Positions 22,184 to 31,466 of a stretch of 64,000 nt of DNA are shown piece after piece (position 1 is the first letter of the stretch; the number at the start of each line of letters is the position of its first letter). Position numbers and translations under genes: made by a program. This DNA is from Phytophthora sp. 'mugwort'. Lineage: Eukaryota > Oomycota > Peronosporomycetes > Peronosporales > Peronosporaceae. The notes under the pieces were generated by a model that saw only the letters and a list, made by a program, of their open reading frames with translations, ran no database searches and had not been told where the DNA came from. The stretch spans positions 6,944,001-7,008,000 of the forward strand of contig JAUCEF010000007.1 in NCBI GenBank assembly GCA_033558025.1, in the 5' to 3' direction.

Positions 22184-24967
22184 TCAATTCCCCTCGTAGT
22201 GATATTCTTCATCAACATGTCCGTCGTTCTCGCTGTCATCATGCTCGGTCTCATCCTCGTCACTTTCGTTCTGTGCATCGAGGTCCTGAAGCGTGAACAT
22301 ACTGAACATTTGAGTCTCTTGGAAACGGGTGATATAGTCGGCAACCATTGCACTACAGCGACGCTGAGCCCCAAGGCGAGTAATGGATCCACGTGATGGT
22401 GATGAAGAAGCTGAAGAGGCTTGTTCGGAAGAATCTGTCCCACTATGAATACTTCCATCCTTGTCCGCCATCGCTAGAGCGCAAATGGAGTCAAGATGGT
22501 GGTGAATCCTAGCGCACATGATCTTACATGCCTCGTCCTGCTGAACAGTTGGGAAGTCAGGAGCGTCATGCTTTCCAAAGAGTAACGCCGAGTAAGGCTC
22601 GAGCTCATGGACCAACTCGTCACATTCAGGAAGTTTAAGCTCGTGATATGTGATTAAATCCTCGTCGTGCATATGCACCGAGTTCTGATCCATGTTCATC
22701 TCGATCACATCTTTCATAGGTCGATCCAACGTCGAGAACTTGCGTCTTGACGCTGAATTAATCGATACACGACCAGCGATTAAAGGAACAGGTGCCTCCA
22801 GCAGCTCATTTAACCTCGGCGGTAGCACTGTGATTACGGGCCCAGCCCATTGCAACGGATGGAGGAGTGTGATGAGTGCTAGAACACAAGAACTGACGAT
22901 ATTGACGTGGTCAGACACGACCAAAACCTTCCGTTCCGAGCACAAACATCCAAGTAAAAAGAGAACTTGATCCACTGAAAGCAGTCCAAAGAGCGTCGGG
23001 GCTGCATATTCAAGCAGTAGATGCCTTCTCTCTACTGCCAGACTTGCACTATGAGGACGATGAAAGGCCAAATGCGTCACTCTTGGAGAGAGCATCATAC
23101 GACTCCAGCCCCCCATCGAAGGGATTTGCATCTCCTTTAAGCGCTCCATCACTCCTTGAAAGATTTCCACAAAATCCAGCATCCCTACTGGTTTTTCCAA
23201 CATTGAGGCCAGATTATCCGATATCGAAGCGGTTTTTTCGTTTTTGGCTTCTCTTCGTTTCGTGTTCCAAAGAACTGCGATGCCGTAAAGCACTTTAAAA
23301 AATAACCCAAAAAATGGGTACGGGCTCATCAAACATAAGCAACACTGAGTGGGACCATCCGAAAGAGTAGGAACTTCTGCAAGTTTTGAGTCCACAAGCT
23401 CGGAATGATCCATCAGTTCGTCATCTTTTTCCGGAAATAATGGACAGCGCACGCAAATAGCGTAAGTGACCTCTGTCGGGTTACTTGCACTAGCAATTGT
23501 CAGGACAAACGTCGAGTCTGGACTACGATACGTTCGATGGCGCTCTTGCAGTGAACGTTTGAGTTGAACAAGAGAGAAATCACTCGTAAGCGGCGGCTCG
23601 TCTCCGTATGGAAAGCAAATCTCCAGTAAACCTTCAAGCTCTTGCACTTCACCAGCGTTTGGAGGGTAGACGCAAAGAAGTTTGGATGCTGGAGGAGTAT
23701 TGGGTCGTGGTGGTGTGGCTTTAGCCGGAGTAACAGGAGGAGGGAGTGGAGGTGTGGATGGCGCGCTTAAAGGCCCTCCACCCCGTAGACCATTTGGCAC
23801 GAGGTTCGAGAAGAGTCCTGTCGCTGCTCGTCTTAACGGAGATGGCACTCGATCCTCGTTAACATTATCCAGTACCGCTGGTGACTGACGCTTCAATGGC
23901 CACATACTACCTCCGTTTGGAGAGATGGCTTTCCATCTACCAACTGGTGCACTTCGAGGACGACTGACATTCTCTTCGTGAGTTGCTGGACTTTCGTGAT
24001 ACACAGTCTGCTCCAGACACTCCTGAGGATTTCGTGTGCGTTGAAGATCCAGAGGCTTGAAACGATCCGAGAAGGATAAACGTGGCTTTAGTTTGGGCTT
24101 GGTAGGCGCTGGACCGGCAAGCACAACAGCGTATTTGAACAATTCGCCTAACGAGGAGTCGTTAATGTCCGTGAAAACGTGGCAATCATCGTCCGTCTGA
24201 TTGCTATCGTCCCGTTCGGGTTCTATCAAGGAATCATCAGTTTTTGGACTTGATGGACGAAGAGCTTCATGGATCCTTGACGAATTGTCTTGAACTGCTT
24301 TTGGCGGCACGTCGCTAACCTCCTCCTGTTCGTATTCGGAGCAGCATCTTTCTGGAGTTCCTTCATCTTTCTCACATCGATTATCGTCGAATATCATCAG
24401 AGATGTAGTGGAAGTCGGTTCTTCGCTAGAAGTGTGGACTGTGTCAGCAATGATGCGCTTAAGCCTGACAATTTCTGCCTCAAGCAGTTCGCAGTTACAG
24501 CCCACGTCGTTTTGTTTCTAACAAGACAACAAATCCAAGCAAGGGTAATCATTTGTCAACGCTTCAGCCAGCAACGATAGAATTATCGGCCATTTCGCAC
24601 ATTTGGGTTCTTTTCGCAGTGCTGATGCTTTTTGTAGTAAAGCAATTGGGCAGACAATTCTTGGGAGCGCAATTTCTCCTCCACCAGTTGATGTTTCGTT
24701 TCCTGCGCACCAACACGTACAAAGCTTAGTAGCAAACCCACACACTTAGCATGTGCTGCATCTTCAAAAATTTCTGAGCTGGGAAAATTCCGTACGCGAA
24801 GCCGGCGGCCGAGTTCCTTGTTGACCTTCAAAGTCAAACACAACGTCAGAGCTGTAACAATTTATTGTTGCGACGAGATACGACTGCACTCTGACCTTTG
24901 CTTCTCTCTGAAACCTCCTTTTCCAATCTCCTGCTGTAGCTCCTTGATTCCACATCGCTTCCTCCAT
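22184..24967 (-). CDS. DENN-domain protein (predicted Rab exchange factor)
   Basis: Model: exons 24967-24896, 24825-24601 and 24517-22184; 876 residues, phase-0 introns. Residues about 1-125 form a coiled coil (WKRRFQREAK, QLVEEKLRSQELSAQLLYYK, LLEAEIVRLKRIIAD). A uDENN-like start is at about 224 (LFKYAVVLAG). A Pro/Ser-rich insertion follows, then LLCVYPPNAGEVQELEGLLE at about 378. The cDENN core at about 570-740 has LLSVDQVLFLLGCLCSERKV and SSCVLALITLLHPLQWAGPV. The dDENN-like part follows, then an acidic tail. DENN proteins exchange GDP for GTP on Rab GTPases in membrane traffic; which Rab cannot be told. The uDENN appears split by a long disordered linker, an unusual arrangement. Confidence 0.85.
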
Positions 24968-25275
24968 GCTTAAACGTACGCAATGAGCTATGCCACCACT
25001 TTGTGACCTATTTCGTCCTCAATCGCGACCGCCTCCTCACTTACTGAATCCGTTTCAGTATTATGCTTGCCATAGTTCAGCAAGAAACGACCCCAAGGCA
25101 TTCAAGCTATCCAGCTCCTAAGAAGAGTTCTACACTGCAACACACCAAAAAAACTGCCACGTTTTGTGTAGAATACCAAAGCTGCGTCGAGTTTCGGCTT
25201 GCTTAATTTCTTTTTCCTGCTTCCTCTAATCAGCACCAGCGATTTCCATCCAGCTCAACACGAAACTCCAGTAAT
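24968..25275. other. Intergenic, no gene seen
   Basis: About 300 bp between two same-strand genes, containing only noise-length open frames. It presumably holds the DENN gene promoter and the FARS2 3' untranslated region. Confidence 0.5.
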
Positions 25276-26733
25276 CTATCGGAGCTCAAGACCGAGATCC
25301 TTAACCATCTTGGCACGGACGATCTCCTGGAGGTCGTCAACCTCGCTATTTGTAAGGTTGCGGTCCATATGACGATACGTGATGCGGTAACACTTGCTCT
25401 TACGATGAGTCTTGGGGTGCGTAAACTCATCCACGACGGCCACCTGCAGCAGACAAAAACTCGCATTAAACCCGAGGATATACCAGTCATATCGAGAAGA
25501 TCTAGGATGCAGCGAACGCACCTGCTCGACCATGTCGCCAGCAATGTCACGCACAACTTCGCACAGATTGTTCTCGTGGAAGTTATCATCGTGCCAGAAG
25601 CTCACGTCTTTGAAGCAAGCAGGGTACTTGCTGTATGGCTTGAACTTGGTGATCTGTCCGTCCTTGAACTGCGAAGTGAAGCGCGGGTCCTGAGACCAGA
25701 ACAGACGAATGTCCGGGATGTTGAACAGCACCATGGCAAGGCGCTCCAGACCCATACCGAACGCCCAGCCAACGTTCTCACCCAGACCAGCGTTTCGCAC
25801 GATATCCTGCTGCAATACACCGCAGCCTAGCACTTCTAGCCAGTCACCGTTAAAGAAAATCTCGAGCTCAAGCGACGGCTCCGTGAAGGGGAAGTAGGCC
25901 TCCACCCAGCGCATCTCGACGTCGCCAAAGAGCTCCTTCGCCATGCCCTCCAGTGTCTTCTTAAGCTCCTCTTTTACATGCGCCACCTTCTCCTCTCGCG
26001 GCGTGGCTGCATCCAGCTCGGAGAAGATACGGACACCCTCCATTTGGTGAAAAACTGGATAGTGGCTGGCATCGATCTCGTCACGACGGTAGACGTCACC
26101 CGAGATCAAGAACGACGTGAAGCCCTTCTTCATGGTCGCCACCTCGTGTGCGCTAGTGTGTGCACGCAGTACGCGGTTCTGGTCAACATAGTACGTGTCC
26201 GTGACGTTGCGGCTGACGTGGTCCTTGGGCACGAGCATCGAGTCGAAGCAGTCGTACGTCGTCACCACAGGGTCCAGATCGTCAAATACTGTGAATTTGG
26301 GGGCACTAGCAGTAGCAGCAAGCGCGGAAAGAGCACAAGAGCAAGTTAGTCAGCTTCTTTACACTATTGACATTGCATCTGTAGCCGTATACCCGTGGTT
26401 CTGGTGCAAGTCGTCGAAGTAGCTCTCGATCTTGGTTTTAATAATGTGCAGCGGGTGGTTGGGCTGGCGGTGCAGGTTCACGCCGATCTTGGCGGCGATG
26501 GACTCTCCAACGTTGCAATACGGATCGCGGTTCTTCATCCACTCGAGCTCTGCAATGGCAAATGGGCAGTGGGGTCAGTCGATGGCTATGTCAAAATCTG
26601 CCGTAGAACGCGCACCGGTGCCGCACGTGGCCAACGCGCGAGAAGCAAACTTGTTGCCACGCAGCAACACGCTGGGTTGTCTGGCCAAGGAGGTGCATCG
26701 GGCGCCGAAGCCCTGGGCAGCTCGGCGCATCAT
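25276..26733 (-). CDS. FARS2: Mitochondrial phenylalanyl-tRNA synthetase
   Basis: Model: exons 26733-26616, 26549-26393, 26305-25522 and 25443-25276; 408 residues. Exon 1 begins MMRRAAQGFGARCTSLARQP, an Arg/Ala/Ser-rich mitochondrial presequence. The body is a class II synthetase of the monomeric organellar type. It has NHPLHIIK, motif 2 (GDVYRRDEIDASHYPVFHQM), motif 3 (GWAFGMGLERLAMVLFNIPD) and the C-terminal FDX-ACB anticodon-binding domain (KCYRITYRHMDRNLTNSEVD). It charges mitochondrial tRNA-Phe. Acceptor choice in intron 2 was decided by frame: the TAG at 26306-26308 gives APKFTVFDDLDP. The last intron (25521-25444, 78 bp) is in frame and stop-free. A second ATG three bases downstream of the first could also start. 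Confidence 0.92.
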
Positions 26734-26840
26734 GGTCCGTCGAGGTTCCTTATCCAATACTGACTGATCTGCGGCGGTGGACACACGATGAAACATTAGT
26801 GTATTGTACATAAAACCTATCAATACGCATTTCATATGAG

Positions 26841-28286
26841 TTAGCTTAGGCTAGTAAAGCTGAAGTTGCACAGAACGGCAGTCATGTTGTCTGCTTGGTC
26901 GCCGAAGTAGCTGCTCGCGCGCTGCAGATTGGCGGTCATGAGCGCGGAGACGATGGCGTCCACGGGCGCATTATCCCCGGCTACTTCGCTTTGCTGTTGC
27001 ATACTCCTGTTGCTGTCCACGTCACTGAGGAAGGAGTGCAGGTCGCGGTATTTCCAGTTGTCCCAGATGCCGTCGGACGCCACGAGTAGCATGAAGCTCG
27101 GCAGGCTCTGGTCTTCGCTGCTGTTGTTCGAGGCGCCACTGGTTCTGTCTTCATCGTCATCGTATGCGCTGCTGCTGCGGTGATCTTCTCTTTGGTTGTC
27201 TGCTAGGTGGTGGGCAAGTCCGAGGTGTCTGGCAACGACGCGCTCGAGTGAAAGCTCCAGCACTGTAGGCACGCAACTGACGCCATAGCTGTGCATGTGG
27301 AAGTCGCCGAGCGAGCGCGTGAACGCCAGCGCGTCTGGGAACATTGCATTGAATGGTGTTGCAACGACAGTTGCCCATTCATCGCGGACATTCTTGTAGT
27401 AGTCACCTCTTGGGTTATGGTGCAGTTCGCCTTTGCTGGTCATAGTGAAGATGGGTACTCGTCGGCTTTTCGGCTCCGTACTGTCGTACACAAAGCGCAG
27501 AGCTGGTAGTGATGGATCTAGTGGGTTGCAACGAAAAGATCGAGCGCCGAAGAACTCGGTCGCGCTTTCTGGACTGTGGTTCCCAGATATGACCAAGAGA
27601 TCAGATGTCGGTGTGCGATTGTTGTCCAGCTCGTCTTCATCTCTCGAGCACTCGTCGCTTAGCGACTTATTTTGCCCGTGCACATCTTCGCCATCGTTTC
27701 CGTGCACTTCCACGTCGGTCGCACGCAGAGTAGGACCCATCGAGGCGAGAAGTACGGCTGAGTCGCCCACGTTCGACGAGTAGATCTTCTGTCCGCCGCT
27801 CATAACCACCACAATTGTCGCTGTGGTGCCTCCGCGGACACTTGCTACCGTTCCAGTTTGCCGATTGTGACGCACTAAGAATCCTTCTGGTTGTTGCTCC
27901 TCCACGGCGTGTCCAGCACGTTCATAAACATCTCGCAGCATGTACTTGAGGACGTGGTGGCACGAATCGAACAGGTGCTGGAAGAATTCGTCCGGGTCGC
28001 GCTCCAGTCTCGCGTAATCGTCGTGCGAGTAGCCCTGGAACTGCGCCTCGAAGTATCGCTTGGCTGCTTGGGCGACGTCACGTCCGGTGTCTCTCCCGTG
28101 TCCATCAAAGATCCCTACTACCAAAGCGGCGTTCTTGGGGTCGTAGAAGGTGAAGAAGGCGTCCTGGTTCTCGCGGTTGTCGGCTCCGCCGATGTTGCTG
28201 ACCCCGCTCACCGCCACGCTCGCCCTCAGTCCTAAGCCTTCCCACTGCGACTGGAAGCAGATCGGATACGACGCTCTGGACGACAT
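26841..28286 (-). CDS. PP2C-family protein phosphatase
   Basis: Single exon, 481 residues. The PPM/PP2C motifs occur in order: ADNRENQDAFF, VVGIFDGHGRDTG with the metal-binding Asp, GGTTATIVVV, SNVGDSAVLLA, AFTRSLGDF, LLVASDGIWDNW and DQADNMTAVLCNF. The metal-dependent Ser/Thr phosphatase should therefore be active. Compared with the typical 250-300 residue core it carries two extra acidic or Ser-rich insertions. One follows the VGDS motif (about 185-260), and one precedes the DGIWD motif (YDDDEDRTSGASNNSSEDQS, about 385-405). No signal peptide or membrane segment is seen. The 3' end lies 107 bp from the FARS2 start. Confidence 0.93.
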   Translation of the reverse strand: MSSRASYPICFQSQWEGLGLRASVAVSGVSNIGGADNRENQDAFFTFYDPKNAALVVGIFDGHGRDTGRDVAQAAKRYFEAQFQGYSHDDYARLERDPDEFFQHLFDSCHHVLKYMLRDVYERAGHAVEEQQPEGFLVRHNRQTGTVASVRGGTTATIVVVMSGGQKIYSSNVGDSAVLLASMGPTLRATDVEVHGNDGEDVHGQNKSLSDECSRDEDELDNNRTPTSDLLVISGNHSPESATEFFGARSFRCNPLDPSLPALRFVYDSTEPKSRRVPIFTMTSKGELHHNPRGDYYKNVRDEWATVVATPFNAMFPDALAFTRSLGDFHMHSYGVSCVPTVLELSLERVVARHLGLAHHLADNQREDHRSSSAYDDDEDRTSGASNNSSEDQSLPSFMLLVASDGIWDNWKYRDLHSFLSDVDSNRSMQQQSEVAGDNAPVDAIVSALMTANLQRASSYFGDQADNMTAVLCNFSFTSLS

Positions 28287-28617
28287 AATTCGAAGTAGTA
28301 AGTAACTCTTCGCTCAGTCAGCAAGATTGGTAAGTGCGGAACAGCGTGTGAAAGACGTCGTGGAGTCAGATTTCGGCCGTTATCCTCGAGTGCGAGCACT
28401 GTTCCGCCGTCTCGTTGAAGTGGCTTCCTTAGCGCCACTTGGCAACGTTCATATGTGGTCCTTGTCATGGACAGCAATCAGTCGGCAACGGCCACAGTAT
28501 TAATTATAGTCTCTGCGTCCTCTCGGTGCCAATAATAGCAAATTTTTAAGCAAGAAACAAACGCATGTTATATTGGTAACAGCATTTACATGTATCTTCG
28601 ATCTTGAGGAGGATACC
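28287..28617. other. Intergenic, no gene seen
   Basis: About 330 bp upstream of the PP2C start, with no supportable gene; it should include that gene's promoter. Confidence 0.5.
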
Positions 28618-29550
28618 TTACGCCGACGCATTGGTCTTGGTCTTGATGTAGTGCAGCAACACGGCAGCAGGACGCCGCTCAAAGTCCTGCAGCGTCTCGT
28701 GGCTTGAGAGCACCTGGTCGCCGTTCAGGCGGTTCAATAGGGTCACGCAGACCACCGCAACGGGGATCTTGAGCTTGTGGCAGAAGCTGGCCATTAGACG
28801 TGCCTCCATCTCGATGTTACGTACTCCGGCGTCGGCCAGCTTCTGTAGGAAGGCCATCTTGTCCTCGAGCGTGTACTCGCAGATGGCGCCATCCAGGCGG
28901 CCTTGGCCCTCGTAAAAGTCGTTGCAGCTGAGCGTCTTGCCCACCGCGTAGGGCAGTCCCACCTCCTTGGCGGCAGTAATGATCTCCTCACGCACCTCGG
29001 GCGAGCAGATGGACGGACGCAGCACAGTGGAGCCGAGTACGGCCACCTCGTCTACAGACTCCATTTTGTTGTTGACGCCCTCGGACGTGATGACGACGGT
29101 GCCAGGCTCGACGCCGATGCCGCCGCTCGTGCCCATGCGGATGTACGTGGCGCCGTGCGCGCCGGCGTACTCGAGCAGCTTGGTGACTTCGTGCAACAGG
29201 ATGGAGATAGACGGCATACCGATGCCGTGGTTGGCCACGAGCACGGGGCCGACCTTGTAGAGCGTGTAGCGTGACGTACTGCCGATCGGGGCCAGCTGGT
29301 AGCCGTAGGGCGTGGCAATGCCCAGCTCCTTGGCCACCGAGTGCGCGAAGTGGGTCATGCGCTCGGCGCTGCCGCCCGTGACGAAGAACTTGACATCGCC
29401 GAAGGTGCTGACCACCTGTTGACGCTCCTCTTGTGAGCACGTGAGGCCGATGTGGAACAGCACGTCCGAGTGCATCTCAAGGATGTGGCTGTTGCGCACG
29501 TGCACCTGCGAGGCCGTGGCGTTGACGACTGCGTCCATGTTGGGGGCCAT
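28618..29550 (-). CDS. Uridine phosphorylase (NP-I family)
   Basis: Single exon, 310 residues. The first in-frame ATG is at 29550 (MAPNMDAVVNATASQVHVRN); the open frame extends further upstream only from a TTG. Conserved features include VLFHIGLTCS, VANHGIGMPSISILLHEVTK, IRMGTSGGIGVEPGTVVIT, LSCNDFYEGQGR and a late NIEMEA segment, as in eukaryotic UPP1/UPP2-type uridine phosphorylases. The enzyme splits uridine with phosphate to uracil and ribose-1-phosphate in pyrimidine salvage. No presequence is visible, so a cytosolic location is likely. The coding region is very GC-rich with strong G/C third-position bias, which fits high expression. Confidence 0.93.
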   Translation of the reverse strand: MAPNMDAVVNATASQVHVRNSHILEMHSDVLFHIGLTCSQEERQQVVSTFGDVKFFVTGGSAERMTHFAHSVAKELGIATPYGYQLAPIGSTSRYTLYKVGPVLVANHGIGMPSISILLHEVTKLLEYAGAHGATYIRMGTSGGIGVEPGTVVITSEGVNNKMESVDEVAVLGSTVLRPSICSPEVREEIITAAKEVGLPYAVGKTLSCNDFYEGQGRLDGAICEYTLEDKMAFLQKLADAGVRNIEMEARLMASFCHKLKIPVAVVCVTLLNRLNGDQVLSSHETLQDFERRPAAVLLHYIKTKTNASA

Positions 29551-30126
29551 GTTGGTAGACTTGGGGGTGGACTTGACTGAACTTGACTTGCGCTTGACAG
29601 GGGAAATTGGATACTGAAGCTCATCCAGCCGTCGGACCCTTGGCCTAAGATGCAGAGGTACGCGTACGATGGATGTGACAGACGGCAACTTGCACTACAA
29701 GTTTGAATGCGTGCACAGGTTGTGCACCGGATTTGGTGCACTTACTGAGTTCAAGACTAGTGTACTGAAATGATAGTGTCTTATTCAGAAGGTAAGTATA
29801 CGGCGCGCGCCAAGCAAAGCTGCGTAGTTGAAGACAAATCGAGACCGCAACAATGACGTGGTCACTATACTACGTAGTATTCAAATAACTTCCAAGCATT
29901 TCTACAGCCGAAACAGTCGTTGCATTCGCGCATGGCAGTAAGGTGAGGCAACCTGACACGTGTGCGGGTTAGTATCGCTCTGTTCGCGTGTGTCTAGAGA
30001 TGCTGCACACAAGGAATTGCAGTCGAGACGCAACAAATTGTACGCAATTCGTTCTTGCATTTAGATTTTCCGTTGTCCACTTCCTTCGAGGGGTGTGAAG
30101 CGAGTATTTAGGAATCCTAGATTATC
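29551..30126. other. Intergenic, no gene seen
   Basis: Contains the leader of the uridine phosphorylase gene near 29551-29690. Further right I see nothing I can support as a gene. Confidence 0.5.
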
Positions 30127-31236
30127 TTACTCGCCAAAGTTTTCGTACATGTTCATTGCCTCTGCTTCCACTGCGCGGCCGAATGCTTCAAGCACGTGCT
30201 GAATCTTCGCCAAGCGACCCGCCAGCGCCATGAACGGGTCGTCCAGCGCGCGCTCCTCCCAAAAGCCGTACTCAGTCTTGTCGATCTGGTTGCTGTCGAC
30301 ATCTGTGAGGTGGTCAAGCCCCGAGCTCAGACTCACGCCCACTGCGACCAGTGTACCTACTCGGAAGGCCCACCAGAAGTCCTCCGAGCTGTAGTACAAG
30401 TAGCTCGTCGATAGCGTCCAGCAGAGAATCTCCCCCAACGACCGGAACGAGTGTTCTTGCCAGTTTCTTTTGACCTTTGTGAACCGCGATTGCAATGTGA
30501 GTCCCACACGTCGCGTGGGCAACCAAAGGCAGAAGAACTCGGCGGTGGCCACGAATGCCACGCCCGTGCACGCCGTCAATAGGGCAAAGAACTTGACATC
30601 ATGAAAGTTCTCCCATAACGAGCGCACCGCTACGACTCCAAGGTAGCCAAACACCAAGTTCTTGATGAGCGAAATCTCTTGGCCGTCCGTCGGGGCCTTG
30701 CCATTCTTCGGCACGTCAAAGCCTAGTCGTTGCAGTAAGTCTCCGCCTCCTGATTGGTTACGAATAACGCGTGCTAGCCCACGCGCAAACTGAAGTACAA
30801 CCTCGTCACACACCGACATCATCGCGCCGACGAAAGTGCCAACCTCCAAGGCCAGCAGCAGGTCGCCGTACAGCGAGTAGGTCGCGTACGTGACGCTGGT
30901 CCAGCATACCACCTCCAGGAACGACTGCAGCGTCTTGGTAGCCCAATTGAAGCGCGCGTCCGTGAACCTCTGCACCAGCGCCGCGGCAACAAGCGGCGCC
31001 ATTCGTACGGGAAAGCTGCCACAGAAGTGCAGCACGGACTCGGATAGCACGTCCGTGGTAGGCATGAACTTACCGTAGAAGTCGCTGTCGCTCAGGATGT
31101 TATGGGCGTCGTCGTCTCGAGGATACAGGATCTCGTACTCGCTCTCAGAATCACTGCTGCAGTGACTTGTCTTGGTGGGCGTCTCACACTGGTTGATGTC
31201 TCTGCTGTCCGCTGCTGGGGCCGTCATCGCTGTCAT
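30127..31236 (-). CDS. Polytopic membrane protein with an internal duplication
   Basis: Single exon, 369 residues, with an ATG at 31236. The first 70 residues are polar and acidic. Hydrophobic segments then occur at about 78-90, 103-140, 190-235 and 265-305. Residues 90-146 and 251-307 are related: FTDARFNWATKTLQSFLEVV with CWTSVTYATYSLY matches FTKVKRNWQEHSFRSLGEIL with CWTLSTSYLYYSS, and both run on into a VGT glycine motif. The protein therefore seems to be two copies of a membrane module. I do not recognise the family or a transport signature. It is divergent from the anoctamin gene with 230 bp between the starts, so the two may share regulation. Confidence 0.7.
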   Translation of the reverse strand: MTAMTAPAADSRDINQCETPTKTSHCSSDSESEYEILYPRDDDAHNILSDSDFYGKFMPTTDVLSESVLHFCGSFPVRMAPLVAAALVQRFTDARFNWATKTLQSFLEVVCWTSVTYATYSLYGDLLLALEVGTFVGAMMSVCDEVVLQFARGLARVIRNQSGGGDLLQRLGFDVPKNGKAPTDGQEISLIKNLVFGYLGVVAVRSLWENFHDVKFFALLTACTGVAFVATAEFFCLWLPTRRVGLTLQSRFTKVKRNWQEHSFRSLGEILCWTLSTSYLYYSSEDFWWAFRVGTLVAVGVSLSSGLDHLTDVDSNQIDKTEYGFWEERALDDPFMALAGRLAKIQHVLEAFGRAVEAEAMNMYENFGE

Positions 31237-31466
31237 TATGTATCGCTGCTAAGGGCGTAAGTTGCAATTTGGGCTCATGTCGTTCCGAGGTGACGGCAGA
31301 GAAAGTTCTCACCAATACTGAAACCAATATCTGTTGAAGTGCAATGACTGCTACTAATCCGTGTATACAACACCATCTACAAACGTCGGAGGCCCATTCG
31401 CTTTGTGAATCAGATATCCTCACGAGTCGTCAAAAGCTTTCGAGCTGAGTTGCTCGAGCCCTGACG
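31237..31466. promoter_or_regulatory. Divergent promoter region, membrane protein / anoctamin
   Basis: The 230 bp between oppositely oriented start codons must contain both promoters. No specific core element could be assigned with confidence. Confidence 0.4.

Noticed and set aside
24733..24775. Apparent intron (GTGTGT...GCGCAG) in DENN exon 2
   Set aside because: Removing it breaks the frame, while reading through keeps a continuous coiled coil.
29551..29688. N-terminal extension of uridine phosphorylase
   Set aside because: The longer frame starts with TTG, not ATG, and the added residues are not conserved with the family; 29550 is the first ATG.
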